64,000 nt of DNA from Euzebya rosea (lineage in GTDB: Bacteria; Actinomycetota; Nitriliruptoria; Euzebyales; Euzebyaceae), in NCBI RefSeq assembly GCF_003073135.1, contig NZ_PGDQ01000019.1:1-64000 (forward strand), read 5' to 3'. Both the position numbers and the translations under genes were made by a program. Positions 15,569-24,011 of the stretch are shown here, piece after piece. Every line of letters begins with the position of its first letter. Position 1 is the stretch's first letter. The notes beneath the pieces were generated by a model. The model ran no database searches, was not told the DNA's origin, and saw only the letters and a list, made by a program, of their open reading frames with translations.

Positions 15569-16654
15569 GTGACGACAGCCCCGACCGACCCACCGCCCGA
15601 CGCTGCCGCCGGCGTTGCGGGCACGGAAGTGTGGGTTCAGGCAGCGGACGCGGCCCGATCCGCGGCATTGCGAGACGCCATGCCGGAGGCGTACCGCGTG
15701 ACCCACTTCACCGCGCATGACCTGCAGGAACGCCTGGCTGACGGGCAACGCCCGACCGCGCTGCTCGTCGACGGGGAGGAGCTCGACGCACGGGCGTTCG
15801 TGGTCCACGCACCCGCGACGGCGGTGCTGGTCGTTGGCGCCTCCGACCCTGCCGCTGGCCTCGGCGATCCGGCGACCGACGCCGTGCCAGCAGGGGTCCC
15901 GGTTGCCGAGGTGGTCGCACGGCTCCAGCGGGTCGTGCAGGCTCGGCAGCTGCGACGGGAGCTGACGCGCACCACCGAGGTGCTGACCCACACGAGCCAT
16001 CAGCTGGAGCGGTTCGTGTACACGGCATCCCATGACCTCAAGGAGCCGTTGCGGGCGATAACGGGGTTCTCCAAGCTGCTGGTCACCCGCCATGCCGACC
16101 AGCTGGAGGACCAGGCCCGCACGTACCTCGACTTCGTCACCGACGGCGCGGAGCGCCTCGGGCGGATGATCGGGTCCCTCACGACGTTCTCGGTGCTCTC
16201 CCGCCACCAGGTCACGACGACCGAGGTCTCCCTCGACGCCGTCGTAGCTGACGTGCTCGAGCGGTTGGAGACCGACGGGACCGAGGTCACCGTCACCGAC
16301 CTGCCCGCTGTCCGCACGGACAAGACCCTGGTCAGCGAGGTCGCTCGGGTCCTGATCGACAACGCAGTGCGGTACCGCACCGACGACCCCGGCCACCGCG
16401 TCACGGTCACGGCGACGGTGGGCCCCGAATCGTGGACGCTGGCCGTCGCCGACACCGGCATCGGCGTGGCCCCGTCCGACCAGGACCGCATCTTCGACAT
16501 GTTCTCGAGGCTGCACACCCGCGAGGCCTACGACGGTCAGGGGATCGGGCTGGCGGTCGCCCGCATGGCCGCTGGTCGGCTCGGTGGTCGCATCCAGGTC
16601 GAGTCGCGCCCGGGGGAGGGATCGACCTTCACGGTCACCGTTCCCATCGTGTGA
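15569..16654 (+). CDS. sensor histidine kinase with degenerate N-terminal receiver
   Basis: 361 residues from the GTG at 15569, chosen because AGGAG is 5 nt upstream. Residues 20-130 follow the secondary-structure pattern of a receiver domain (VWVQAADAA, ALLVDGEELD, AVLVVGAS, then VPVAEVVARLQRVVQARQLRREL) but lack the acidic pocket and the switch Thr, so it looks like a pseudo-receiver. The kinase core has H155 in YTASHDLKEPLRAITGF, the N-box IDNAVRYR (264-270), DTGIGVAP and GQGIGLAVARM. This SHDLKEPLR class includes phytochrome-like kinases and CikA. No membrane segment is visible, so it is probably cytoplasmic. It is divergent from the kai-side genes and may be their partner kinase. Confidence 0.87.
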   Translation: MTTAPTDPPPDAAAGVAGTEVWVQAADAARSAALRDAMPEAYRVTHFTAHDLQERLADGQRPTALLVDGEELDARAFVVHAPATAVLVVGASDPAAGLGDPATDAVPAGVPVAEVVARLQRVVQARQLRRELTRTTEVLTHTSHQLERFVYTASHDLKEPLRAITGFSKLLVTRHADQLEDQARTYLDFVTDGAERLGRMIGSLTTFSVLSRHQVTTTEVSLDAVVADVLERLETDGTEVTVTDLPAVRTDKTLVSEVARVLIDNAVRYRTDDPGHRVTVTATVGPESWTLAVADTGIGVAPSDQDRIFDMFSRLHTREAYDGQGIGLAVARMAAGRLGGRIQVESRPGEGSTFTVTVPIV

Positions 16655-16679
16655 GACCGGTCCCGGACCGCAGCTGGGG

Positions 16680-17270
16680 TCAGCCGAAGTCGCAGGCGGC
16701 CAGGTGGTCGTTGACCATGCCCATGGACTGCATGAAGGCGTAGGCGGTCGTCGGGCCGACGAACCGGAAGCCGGCCCGTTTCAGGGCCTTGGACAGGGCC
16801 GTGGACTCCTCCGTCGTCGCGGGGATGTCGTCCCTCCGGGCGGGTCGGGGTCCGCGGCGGTCCGGCGCGAACGCCCACACGAAGGTGTCGAGGCTGCCGT
16901 GGCTGTCCTGGATCGCAAGGGTCGCCCGGGCGTTGGCGATCGTCGCCTCCACCTTGCCCCGATGGCGGATGATCCCCGGATCGTCGAGCAGTCGCGCGAC
17001 GTCCTCGTCGTCGTACCCGGCAACAGCCGCAGGCTCGAAGCCGTCGAACACCTCGCGGAACCGTGGCCGCTTGCGCAGGATCGTCAGCCACGACAGGCCG
17101 GACTGGAAGCCCTCCAGGCACAGCTTCTCGAACAGGCGGATGTCGTCGTGGACCGTCCGGCCCCACTCGGTGTCGTGGTAGGCGACGTAGTCGGGGTGGG
17201 TTCCCGGCCACCAGCACCGCGCGGTCCCGCCCTCGTCGACGATGACGTCGTCCCGCGCCTCGTCGCCCAT
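16680..17270 (-). CDS. tag: DNA-3-methyladenine glycosylase I
   Basis: 196 residues, the normal length for TagI. RCWWPGTHPDYVAYHDTEWG is the family opening, then LFEKLCLEGFQSGLSWLTIL with the base-recognising Glu/Trp region, and GFRFVGPTTAYAFMQSMGMVNDH near the C-terminus. The enzyme removes 3-methyladenine from alkylated DNA. Of the zinc ligands of E. coli Tag, C-terminal His188 is kept in NDH and a Cys follows in ACDF. The ATG start is 4 bp beyond the LON-domain gene, so the two minus-strand genes read in the order LON-domain then tag. Confidence 0.93.
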   Translation of the reverse strand: MGDEARDDVIVDEGGTARCWWPGTHPDYVAYHDTEWGRTVHDDIRLFEKLCLEGFQSGLSWLTILRKRPRFREVFDGFEPAAVAGYDDEDVARLLDDPGIIRHRGKVEATIANARATLAIQDSHGSLDTFVWAFAPDRRGPRPARRDDIPATTEESTALSKALKRAGFRFVGPTTAYAFMQSMGMVNDHLAACDFG

Positions 17271-17274
17271 CGTG

Positions 17275-17955
17275 TCAGTTCAGCTGGGCGCCGCCGGGGC
17301 CGGCTGGGCGGAAGGACCCGACCATGCCGAGGTGGCGGATGATGCCGGTCTCGCGCCGGATGATGCGGGCGGTGGCGTCCATGCGCTCGGCATGGGTCGG
17401 CAGCTCCAGCAGCTGCTGCTGCACGGGCACCTCGACCTGCAGGGCGCTGCAGGCCATCCACGACAGCTCGCACGGGTCGACCGGCAGCCGGTCGGTGTAC
17501 TCGCGCGGCACGCCCAGCCCCAGCAGGTACGGCACCAGGACGTCCCGAAGGTTCTCCGCGGCGATCCGGTCACGGGTCGCCGCGCGGTCCTCGGGCAGCA
17601 CCTCGACGTCGGCCCGCAGGTAGGCACGGTCGTTGAGGGGCTGCACCAGCCGGAAGCGCTCCGACCCCTTGGTGATGATGTCGAACCGCCCGTCGGGCCG
17701 CTCGGCCACCGTGCGGATCTCCGTGACCGTGCCGACCTGGTGCAGCACCGAGTCGGCGGGCACGTTGTTGCCGTCGGCGTCGGTGTACCAGTCGCTGCCG
17801 ACCTCCCGACCGGAGCGGATCGCGACCACGCCGAAGCGCCGGTCACCGTCCAGGCAGTCGCGCAGCATCGCCAGGTAGCGGGGTTCGAAGAGGTGCAACG
17901 GCAGCGGACGGCCCGGAAACAGCACCAGATGGAGCGGGAAGATCGGGAGGTCCAC
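17275..17955 (-). CDS. LON substrate-binding domain protein
   Basis: 226 residues from the GTG at 17955 (VDLPIFPLHLVLFPG...). It is a stand-alone PUA-like LON N-terminal domain: LPLHLFEPRYLAML, FGVVAIRSGREVG, then VGTVTEIRTVAERPDGRFDIITKGSERFRL, followed by a helical C-terminal half. It lacks the AAA+ and protease domains of Lon. The function of such stand-alone domains in actinobacteria is not established. No SD precedes the GTG, and the 78-bp gap to hisD holds the promoters of both genes. Upstream frame extension over hisD is spurious. Confidence 0.85.
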   Translation of the reverse strand: MDLPIFPLHLVLFPGRPLPLHLFEPRYLAMLRDCLDGDRRFGVVAIRSGREVGSDWYTDADGNNVPADSVLHQVGTVTEIRTVAERPDGRFDIITKGSERFRLVQPLNDRAYLRADVEVLPEDRAATRDRIAAENLRDVLVPYLLGLGVPREYTDRLPVDPCELSWMACSALQVEVPVQQQLLELPTHAERMDATARIIRRETGIIRHLGMVGSFRPAGPGGAQLN

Positions 17956-17996
17956 GAAGCGCCAGACTAATGGGCTTGCAACGATCCTGCTCCGCG

Positions 17997-18026
17997 TTGG
18001 GCAGCCCGTGCCCGCGCCTCTACCCT
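17997..18026 (+). promoter_or_regulatory. promoter of the his operon, leaderless
   Basis: TTGGGC (17997-18002), an 18-bp spacer, then TACCCT (18021-18026). The hexamer ends 7 nt before the GTG of hisD at 18034, which places transcription start on the start codon. It is the best -35/-10 pair found in the window. Confidence 0.6.
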
Positions 18027-18033
18027 TGGCGAG

Positions 18034-19386
18034 GTGAAGCCCGAGGCCCCCTCCCTGCAACGCATCGACCTTCGCGGCGACCGCCGCCACCCCGGTGCCG
18101 ACCTGCCGCGCCCACCTGCCGACACCATGCGGAAGGCCCGGGAGACCGTGGCCGAGGTGCTGGCGGACGTGCATGCCCGCGGGGACCGCGCGGTCGCCGA
18201 GTACACCGCACGCTTCGACGGCTGGGACGGCACCGAGTGGGAGGTGCCGCGGGCCGAGCTCGACGCGGCGCTCGCCGGCATCGACCCCTCGCTTCGTACG
18301 GCGCTGGAGACCGCTCGCGAACAGGTCCAGTGGTTCCACGAACAGGCCAGGCCCCGCGACTGGGCCGGCGTGCACGCCGGTGCGGAGATGGGGGTGCGTC
18401 ACGCCCCGCTCAAGCGGGTCGGTGTCTACGTGCCCGGCGGACGGGCGGCGTATCCCTCCACCGTGCTGATGACCGTCGTGCCCGCACGCGTTGCCGGTGT
18501 CGACGAGGTCGTCGTCGCCACACCGCCAGGTCCCGACGGCCGCCCGAACCAGACCATCCTGGCTGCCGCCGCGCTGGTCGGTGCCGACCGGGTCCTCCGG
18601 ATCGGTGGTGCGCAGGCCGTTGCGGCCCTGGCGTACGGCACCGAGCAGGTGCGACGCGTCGACAAGGTCGTCGGACCGGGCAACGCCTTCGTCGCCGAGG
18701 CCAAGCTGCAGGTCGCCGCGCAGGGGCTGGTCGGCATCGACGCCATGGCCGGGGTGACGGAGGTCATGCTGATCGCCGACGACTCCGCTGACCCACGGCT
18801 GGTCGCCACCAGCCTCATCGCCCAGGCCGAGCACGACCCGCTGGTGACCTCCATCCTCGTGACGCCGTCGGTCGAGCTCGCCGATGCCGTCGTGCCCCTC
18901 GTGGCGGAGGAGGTCGACGGGCTCGCCTCCCGTGACCGGCTGCTCGAGGCGCTGTCCGGGCAGGGGGCCATCGTCCTCGTCGACGACCTCGACCACGCCG
19001 TCGCCGTCGCCGACGACTTCGCCCCCGAACACCTGGAGATCCAGACCCGCGACGCCCGCGGTGTGGCCGACCGGGTGCGTGCGGCCGGCACCATCTTCGT
19101 GGGTGTGCAGACGCCGACGGCCCTCGGTGACTACTGCGCCGGTCCGAACCACACGCTGCCCACCGGCGGGACCGCACGGTTCACCGGGGGGCTGCGCACC
19201 GACGACTTCATGGTGCCGATCAACTGGGTCGAGTTCTCCGACGACGCCCTGACCCACATGGCTCCTGTCGTGCGGGCGCTCGGTGCCGCCGAGGGACTGC
19301 CGGCCCATGTCCGGTCCGTCGACGCCCGGCTCGCCGCCATGGAGCGGGCCCGCGACGCCGCCGCCACGGTGCCCTCCTCGCGATGA
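18034..19386 (+). CDS. hisD: histidinol dehydrogenase
   Basis: 450 residues, GTG start with a likely leaderless transcript. The enzyme oxidises L-histidinol to L-histidine in two NAD-dependent steps. Visible motifs are VGVYVPGGRAAYPSTVLM, DKVVGPGNAFVAEAK, GIDAMAGVTEVMLIAD, QAEHDPLVTS and DDFAPEHLEI, with the last containing the catalytic Glu-His pair, plus GDYCAGPNHTLPTGG for zinc. It is the first gene of hisD-hisC-hisB-hisH-hisA-hisF, overlaps hisC by 4 bp, and is complete. Confidence 0.97.
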   Translation: MKPEAPSLQRIDLRGDRRHPGADLPRPPADTMRKARETVAEVLADVHARGDRAVAEYTARFDGWDGTEWEVPRAELDAALAGIDPSLRTALETAREQVQWFHEQARPRDWAGVHAGAEMGVRHAPLKRVGVYVPGGRAAYPSTVLMTVVPARVAGVDEVVVATPPGPDGRPNQTILAAAALVGADRVLRIGGAQAVAALAYGTEQVRRVDKVVGPGNAFVAEAKLQVAAQGLVGIDAMAGVTEVMLIADDSADPRLVATSLIAQAEHDPLVTSILVTPSVELADAVVPLVAEEVDGLASRDRLLEALSGQGAIVLVDDLDHAVAVADDFAPEHLEIQTRDARGVADRVRAAGTIFVGVQTPTALGDYCAGPNHTLPTGGTARFTGGLRTDDFMVPINWVEFSDDALTHMAPVVRALGAAEGLPAHVRSVDARLAAMERARDAAATVPSSR

Positions 19387-20465
19387 CCGACCGACCTGCC
19401 CGTCGCCCCGCCGTCCGGGACGACCTCGCTGACCTGTCGCCGTACGGGGCTCCCCAGCTGGACGTGCCCGTCCGGCTCAACACCAACGAGACGCCGTGGG
19501 CCCCGCCTCCGGCGTTCACCGCGGCGCTGGCCGAACGGATCGCCGCAGGCCTGGACCTGCACCGCTACCCCGACCGTGACGCCGTGGCCCTGCGCACGGC
19601 CCTGGCGGGCCGCGAGGACCTGTCGCCCGACCGCGTCTGGGCGGCCAACGGGTCCAACGAGGTCCTCGTGCAGCTGTTCGGCGCCTACGCCGGCGCTGGC
19701 CGCACCCTGCTGCTGTTCCAGCCCGGCTACTCCGCCCACCCGCTGCTGGCCCGCGTCACCGGGACCACGGTGGTCACCGAGGACCTCGACGAGGACTTCC
19801 GGCTGACCCCCGAGGCGGCCCGCGCGGCCGTGGCGGCCCACCAGCCGGCCATCGTCTGCGTGGCGTCACCCAACAACCCGACCGGCATCCCGGTGGACCC
19901 CGACGCCGTCCGCGCGCTGCACGACGGCTTCGACGGCCTGGTCGTGCTGGACGAGGCCTACGTGGAGCTGGCCCCCGACCCGGGGGAGGGCCGGGCGCTG
20001 CTGGACGAGCTGGACCGGCTCGTCGTCGTCCGCACCTTCTCCAAGGCCTGGCGGATGGCCGGGCTGCGGCTGGGCTACCTGCTGGCCCACGACTGGGTCG
20101 TCCAGGACCTGCTGAAGGTCCGGCTGCCCTACCACCTGGACGCCATCACCCAGGCCGCCGGCTGCCTCGCGGTGGAGATGGCCGACGACGTCACCGCCCA
20201 CATCGCCGACCTCGTCGCCGAACGCGACCGACTGCTGGTGGCGCTGGACGGCATCGACGGCGTGACCGTGTGGCCGTCGGCCGGCAACTTCCTGCTGCTC
20301 CGTGTCGACCGTGCGCGTGACGTCTTCGAGTCGATGCTCGCCGACGGGGTGCTCATCCGCGACTTCTCGACGCTTCCCCGACTCGAGGGCTGCCTTCGCG
20401 TGACGGTCGGCACCCCCGAGGAGAACGACCGCTTCCTCTCTGCCCTCAAGGAGTCCCTGCGATGA
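19383..20465 (+). CDS. hisC: histidinol-phosphate aminotransferase
   Basis: 360 residues, ATG overlapping the hisD stop (ATGA). A PLP-dependent fold-type I enzyme that aminates imidazole acetol-phosphate with glutamate. It opens with LNTNETPWAPP and has NGSNEVLVQLF, SPNNPTG (residues 162-168), VLDEAYVEL, and VVRTFSKAWRMAGLRLGYL with the PLP Lys near residue 221. The final GTPEENDRFLSAL is typical. Length is normal. The stop overlaps hisB by 4 bp. Confidence 0.96.
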   Translation: MTDRPARRPAVRDDLADLSPYGAPQLDVPVRLNTNETPWAPPPAFTAALAERIAAGLDLHRYPDRDAVALRTALAGREDLSPDRVWAANGSNEVLVQLFGAYAGAGRTLLLFQPGYSAHPLLARVTGTTVVTEDLDEDFRLTPEAARAAVAAHQPAIVCVASPNNPTGIPVDPDAVRALHDGFDGLVVLDEAYVELAPDPGEGRALLDELDRLVVVRTFSKAWRMAGLRLGYLLAHDWVVQDLLKVRLPYHLDAITQAAGCLAVEMADDVTAHIADLVAERDRLLVALDGIDGVTVWPSAGNFLLLRVDRARDVFESMLADGVLIRDFSTLPRLEGCLRVTVGTPEENDRFLSALKESLR

Positions 20466-21052
20466 CCCGCATCGGCCGCGTCGAACGCACCACCAAGGAG
20501 ACCACCATCATCGTCGAGGTCGACCTCGACGGCGGCGGCAAGGTCGAGGTGTCCACCGGCGTGCCCTTCTTCGACCACATGCTGGACCAGCTCGGCCGCC
20601 ACGGCCGGCTGGACCTGACCGTCCGCGCGGACGGGGACACCGAGATCGACGACCACCACACCGTCGAGGACGTCGGCATCGCGCTGGGCCAGGCGCTCGC
20701 CGAGGCATGGGGTGACCGGGCCGGCGTCGAGCGCTTCGGCGACGCGACCGTCCCGATCGACGAATGCCTGACCCGCACCGCCGTCGACCTCGCCGGCCGG
20801 CCGTACCTCGTCTGGGACGCCCCCGTCCCGCTGGAGGTCATCGGCACCTTCGAGACGTCGTTGGTCAAGCACTTCTTCGAGGCGGTCATCGCCAACTCGC
20901 GCATGACCCTGCACGTGAAGCTCCTGGAGCCCGGCAACACCCACCACGTCTTCGAGTCGGTCTTCAAGTCCTTCGCCGTGGCGCTGCGACGTGCCGTCGC
21001 GGTCACCGCGCCCGGCGCTGCCGTGCCGTCCACCAAGGGCGTGCTGCAGTAG
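20462..21052 (+). CDS. hisB: imidazoleglycerol-phosphate dehydratase
   Basis: 196 residues, the monofunctional HisB found in actinobacteria, without the histidinol-phosphatase domain of enteric HisB. It dehydrates imidazole glycerol phosphate to imidazole acetol-phosphate. The manganese-binding repeats are clear: FFDHMLDQLGRHG and DDHHTVEDVGI in the first half, and HFFEAV... NTHHVFESVFKSFA in the second. ATGA overlap with hisC; its TAG shares one base with the GTG of hisH. Confidence 0.97.
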   Translation: MTRIGRVERTTKETTIIVEVDLDGGGKVEVSTGVPFFDHMLDQLGRHGRLDLTVRADGDTEIDDHHTVEDVGIALGQALAEAWGDRAGVERFGDATVPIDECLTRTAVDLAGRPYLVWDAPVPLEVIGTFETSLVKHFFEAVIANSRMTLHVKLLEPGNTHHVFESVFKSFAVALRRAVAVTAPGAAVPSTKGVLQ

Positions 21053-21705
21053 TGGGCACGACCGCGGCCGTCCTCGACTACGACGCCGGCAACCTGCGGT
21101 CGGCGGAGAAGTCGCTGCAGCGCGTCGGCTTCGAGACCGTGGTGACCGCCGACGCCGACCGTGCCGCCGAGGCCGACCTGGTCGTCGTGCCCGGCGTGGG
21201 CCACTTCGGCCAGTGCGTCCGTCGGTTCGACGACGCCGGGTTCGCGCCGCTGATCCGCCAGCGCGTCGCCGCCGAGCAGCCGGTCCTGGGCATCTGCGTC
21301 GGCATGCAGATCATGTACGAGGGCTCCGACGAGGACCCCAGGGTCCCCGGCTTCGGCTTCCTGCCCGGCTGGGTGCGACGCATCCCGTCGACGACCCCGG
21401 ACGGCAGGACGCTCGCCGTCCCGCACATGGGCTGGAACGTGCTGCGCGCGCGGCGCGACGACCCCCTGCTGGCCGGGATCGGCGGCGAGCGGGTCTACTT
21501 CGTGCACTCCTACTACGCCGACCCCAGCGACCACGACCACGTCATCGCCGAGTCCACCTACGGCGTGCCGCTCCCCGCCATCGCCCGCGAGGGCAGCGTC
21601 GTCGTCACCCAGTTCCACCCCGAGAAGTCCGCCGACGTCGGCCGGCAGCTGCTGGCCAACCTCCACGACGAGGTCTCGGCCCGATCCACGAAGGTCCGTT
21701 CCTGA
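21052..21705 (+). CDS. hisH: imidazole glycerol phosphate synthase, glutaminase subunit
   Basis: 217 residues from the GTG at 21052, which shares its G with the hisB TAG. A class I glutamine amidotransferase that supplies ammonia to HisF. It starts AAVLDYDAGNLRS, and shows PGVGHFGQCV (oxyanion region), the nucleophile Cys in GICVGMQIMYEGS, and the His-Glu pair in TQFHPEKSA. The reading frame continues upstream through hisB but has no start as well placed. The TGATG overlap with hisA indicates coupling. Confidence 0.96.
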   Translation: MGTTAAVLDYDAGNLRSAEKSLQRVGFETVVTADADRAAEADLVVVPGVGHFGQCVRRFDDAGFAPLIRQRVAAEQPVLGICVGMQIMYEGSDEDPRVPGFGFLPGWVRRIPSTTPDGRTLAVPHMGWNVLRARRDDPLLAGIGGERVYFVHSYYADPSDHDHVIAESTYGVPLPAIAREGSVVVTQFHPEKSADVGRQLLANLHDEVSARSTKVRS

Positions 21706-22430
21706 TGCCCCTCACCCTCTTCCCGGCCGTTGACATCAAGGACGGCCGAGCCGTCCGCCTCACCCAGGGCAAGGCCGACGCCGAGACCGTCTACGACGCC
21801 GACCCGGTCGCGGCCGCCCAGCGCTTCGCCGACGAGGGAGCCGAGTGGCTGCACGTCGTCGACCTCGACGCCGCCTTCACCGGCGAACCACGCAACCGCC
21901 ACCTCGTGGCCGACATCGTCGAGGCCACCGGCGTACCCGTGCAGGCATCCGGTGGGGTCCGGACGCTCGCGGACCTCGACGCGGCGATCGGTTTCGGCGC
22001 CTCCCGTGTGGTCATCGGCACGATGGCGCTGGAGCAGCCCGACTTCGTCAGGGCCGCCCTGGACGCCCACGGCGACAAGGTCGCCGTCGGGCTCGACGCC
22101 GACGGGACCACGCTGAAGGCCCGGGGCTGGGTCACCGAGGGCGGCGACCTCTTCGAGGCCCTGGCGATGTTCACCGAGATGGGTGTCGCCCGCTTCGTCT
22201 TCACCGACATCGGACGTGACGGCATGCTGTCCGGCCCGAACGTCGAGCGGTTGACGCAGGTCGCCGAGGCCACCACGGCCCGGGTGACCGCGTCCGGCGG
22301 GGTGTCGTCGCTGGAGGACCTCCGGGTGCTCAGCAGCGCGCACGAACGGGTCGACGCCGCCATCGTCGGCAAGGCCCTGTACGCCGACCGGTTCACCCTC
22401 GCCGAGGCGCTGGAGCTGACGCGGGCGTGA
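21705..22430 (+). CDS. hisA: phosphoribosyl isomerase (HisA, possibly PriA-type)
   Basis: 241 residues, a TIM barrel that isomerises ProFAR to [22 protein letters not shown] carries the catalytic Asp near residue 10; the second catalytic Asp is in [14 protein letters not shown]. Actinobacteria lacking trpF use a bifunctional PriA for both the HisA and TrpF reactions. No trpF is seen next to the trp genes here, so PriA activity is plausible but cannot be decided from sequence alone. Start by TGATG overlap with hisH, GTGA overlap with hisF. Confidence 0.94.
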   Translation: MPLTLFPAVDIKDGRAVRLTQGKADAETVYDADPVAAAQRFADEGAEWLHVVDLDAAFTGEPRNRHLVADIVEATGVPVQASGGVRTLADLDAAIGFGASRVVIGTMALEQPDFVRAALDAHGDKVAVGLDADGTTLKARGWVTEGGDLFEALAMFTEMGVARFVFTDIGRDGMLSGPNVERLTQVAEATTARVTASGGVSSLEDLRVLSSAHERVDAAIVGKALYADRFTLAEALELTRA

Positions 22431-23227
22431 CCGCCGTGCCGACCGGTCCCGCCGACGGCCTGGCCGCGCGGGTCATCCCCTGCCTGGACGTCGACGGCGG
22501 GCGGGTCGTCAAGGGCGTGCAGTTCGTCGACATCCGCGACGCCGGGGACCCGGTCGAGCTGGCGCGGGTCTACGACGCCGAGGGCGCCGACGAGCTGGTG
22601 TTCCTCGACATCACCGCGTCCTCGGACCAGCGGGAGACCATCTACGACGTGGTCGCCGTCACCGCCGAGCAGGTCTTCATCCCCCTCACCGTGGGGGGAG
22701 GGGTGCGGTCGGTCGCCGACGCCCGCCGGCTGCTGCAGGCGGGGGCCGACAAGACCGCCGTCAACTCCGCAGCGGTGGCCGACCCGACGGTGCTGTCGGC
22801 CATCGCCGACGCCTTCGGCAGCCAGTGTGTGGTCGCCGCCATCGACGCCAAGCGACGTGATCCGGCCGACGCATCGGCCGGATGGGAGGTCTTCGTCCAT
22901 GGTGGACGCACCGCCACCGGCATCGACGCGGTCGAGTGGGCCGCCGAGTGCGGACGGCGGGGGGCCGGGGAGATCCTGCTGACGTCGATGGACCGGGACG
23001 GCTCGAAGATCGGCTTCGACACCGAGCTGCTGCGAGCCGTCGACGACGCCGTCGGCATCCCGGTGATCGCCAGCGGGGGAGCAGGGACCATCGACCACAT
23101 GGTGGAGGGCATCACCGAGGGCCGCGCGTCGGCGGTGCTCGCCGCCTCCATCTTCCACTTCGGGGAGCTCTCCATCGGCGAGGTCAAGGCCGGCATGGCC
23201 GCCGCCGGCGTGCCCGTGCGTCGTTAG
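22427..23227 (+). CDS. hisF: imidazole glycerol phosphate synthase, cyclase subunit
   Basis: 266 residues, GTG start overlapping the hisA stop. A TIM barrel that closes the imidazole ring using ammonia from His[20 protein letters not shown] carries the first catalytic Asp, [13 protein letters not shown] and [11 protein letters not shown] follow, and [15 protein letters not shown] carries the second. GGAGTIDHM is the phosphate-binding end. It is the last gene of the operon; its stop overlaps the stop of the convergent hydrolase by 4 bp. In Mycobacterium hisI follows directly, whereas here hisI is 11 kb away. Confidence 0.97.
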   Translation: MTAVPTGPADGLAARVIPCLDVDGGRVVKGVQFVDIRDAGDPVELARVYDAEGADELVFLDITASSDQRETIYDVVAVTAEQVFIPLTVGGGVRSVADARRLLQAGADKTAVNSAAVADPTVLSAIADAFGSQCVVAAIDAKRRDPADASAGWEVFVHGGRTATGIDAVEWAAECGRRGAGEILLTSMDRDGSKIGFDTELLRAVDDAVGIPVIASGGAGTIDHMVEGITEGRASAVLAASIFHFGELSIGEVKAGMAAAGVPVRR

Positions 23228-23922
23228 GTCGCCGGGGCGGCCGGGATCGCGGCTGCCACCAGCTCGAGCAACGTGGCGGTGATCGCCTCCGGCCGGTTCA
23301 GCAGGTCCAGGTGCTTGCCGGCCTCGACGGCGACCGGCCAGCCGCGTTCCGCGGCGGCGGCCAGGTCGGCGCCGTAGGGGTCACTGAGCAGCAGGTAGGC
23401 GCACGGCGTGTGGGTCCAGCCCTTCGGCACCGGCACGGCCTCGGCGAAGTAGGACAGTGGCAGCTGCGGCAGCTCGGCCGCCGCTGCCGATCGCACCTCC
23501 GGGTCCTGCACCAAGTCGGACATGACGTCGTCGCCGAACCAGTCCGACCACCGCGGCAACCGGCCGTCGACCGACAGCCCGAGCAGGTGGTCGAAGAACG
23601 CCGGGGGCACCAGGTCGGCCGTGCCCGACGCCGGGGGGACGCCTGCATCGACGAACACCAAGGCCGCCGGGGTGGGGGAGATGCGCTTGGCGATCATCGG
23701 CAGCAACGGTCCGGCACCGCTGTGCCCCACCACGACATGGGCACCGGTCCCTTCGCAGGCCCCTGCGGCAGCCGCCTCGACGACCTGCTGCCATCGGCCC
23801 CGGGTGGCCACCGCCACGAGGGACGGCACGGCCACGTCGTGGCCCAGCTCGCGGAGTCGAGTCGCGACCAGGGACCAGGTCACCGGTCCGACCAGCGGGG
23901 AGTGCACGAGGGTGAAGCGCAT
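23224..23922 (-). CDS. alpha/beta hydrolase fold protein
   Basis: 232 residues. [32 protein letters not shown] is a typical hydrolase opening, and the nucleophile elbow is GHSGAG (Ser near residue 68). A lid region follows, and the expected C-terminal His is in [13 protein letters not shown]. The substrate is unknown. Similar proteins form small RsbQ- or esterase-like groups in actinobacteria. It is convergent with hisF, and 89 bp separate its start from the divergent surface-protein gene. Confidence 0.82.
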   Translation of the reverse strand: MRFTLVHSPLVGPVTWSLVATRLRELGHDVAVPSLVAVATRGRWQQVVEAAAAGACEGTGAHVVVGHSGAGPLLPMIAKRISPTPAALVFVDAGVPPASGTADLVPPAFFDHLLGLSVDGRLPRWSDWFGDDVMSDLVQDPEVRSAAAAELPQLPLSYFAEAVPVPKGWTHTPCAYLLLSDPYGADLAAAAERGWPVAVEAGKHLDLLNRPEAITATLLELVAAAIPAAPAT

Positions 23923-23976
23923 GGGGTCGAGATATTACGTCTCCTCCATGGCTCCACGGGCTGGCCGCTGCCGGGG

Positions 23977-23982
23977 TAGCGT
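23977..23982 (+). promoter_or_regulatory. candidate -10 box (TAGCGT) of the surface-protein gene
   Basis: TAGCGT inside GGGGTAGCGTCCCG gives a leader of about 25 nt with GGAG before the TTG start at 24012. The flanks match the candidate -10 at 15538. No -35 was recognised. Confidence 0.4.
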
Positions 23983-24011
23983 CCCGGAGTCCTCTGAAAC
24001 GGAGCAGACAG

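Noticed and set aside
17956-19308. Extension of the LON-domain gene over hisD
   Set aside because: The extension is antisense to hisD; the LON fold begins at the GTG at 17955.
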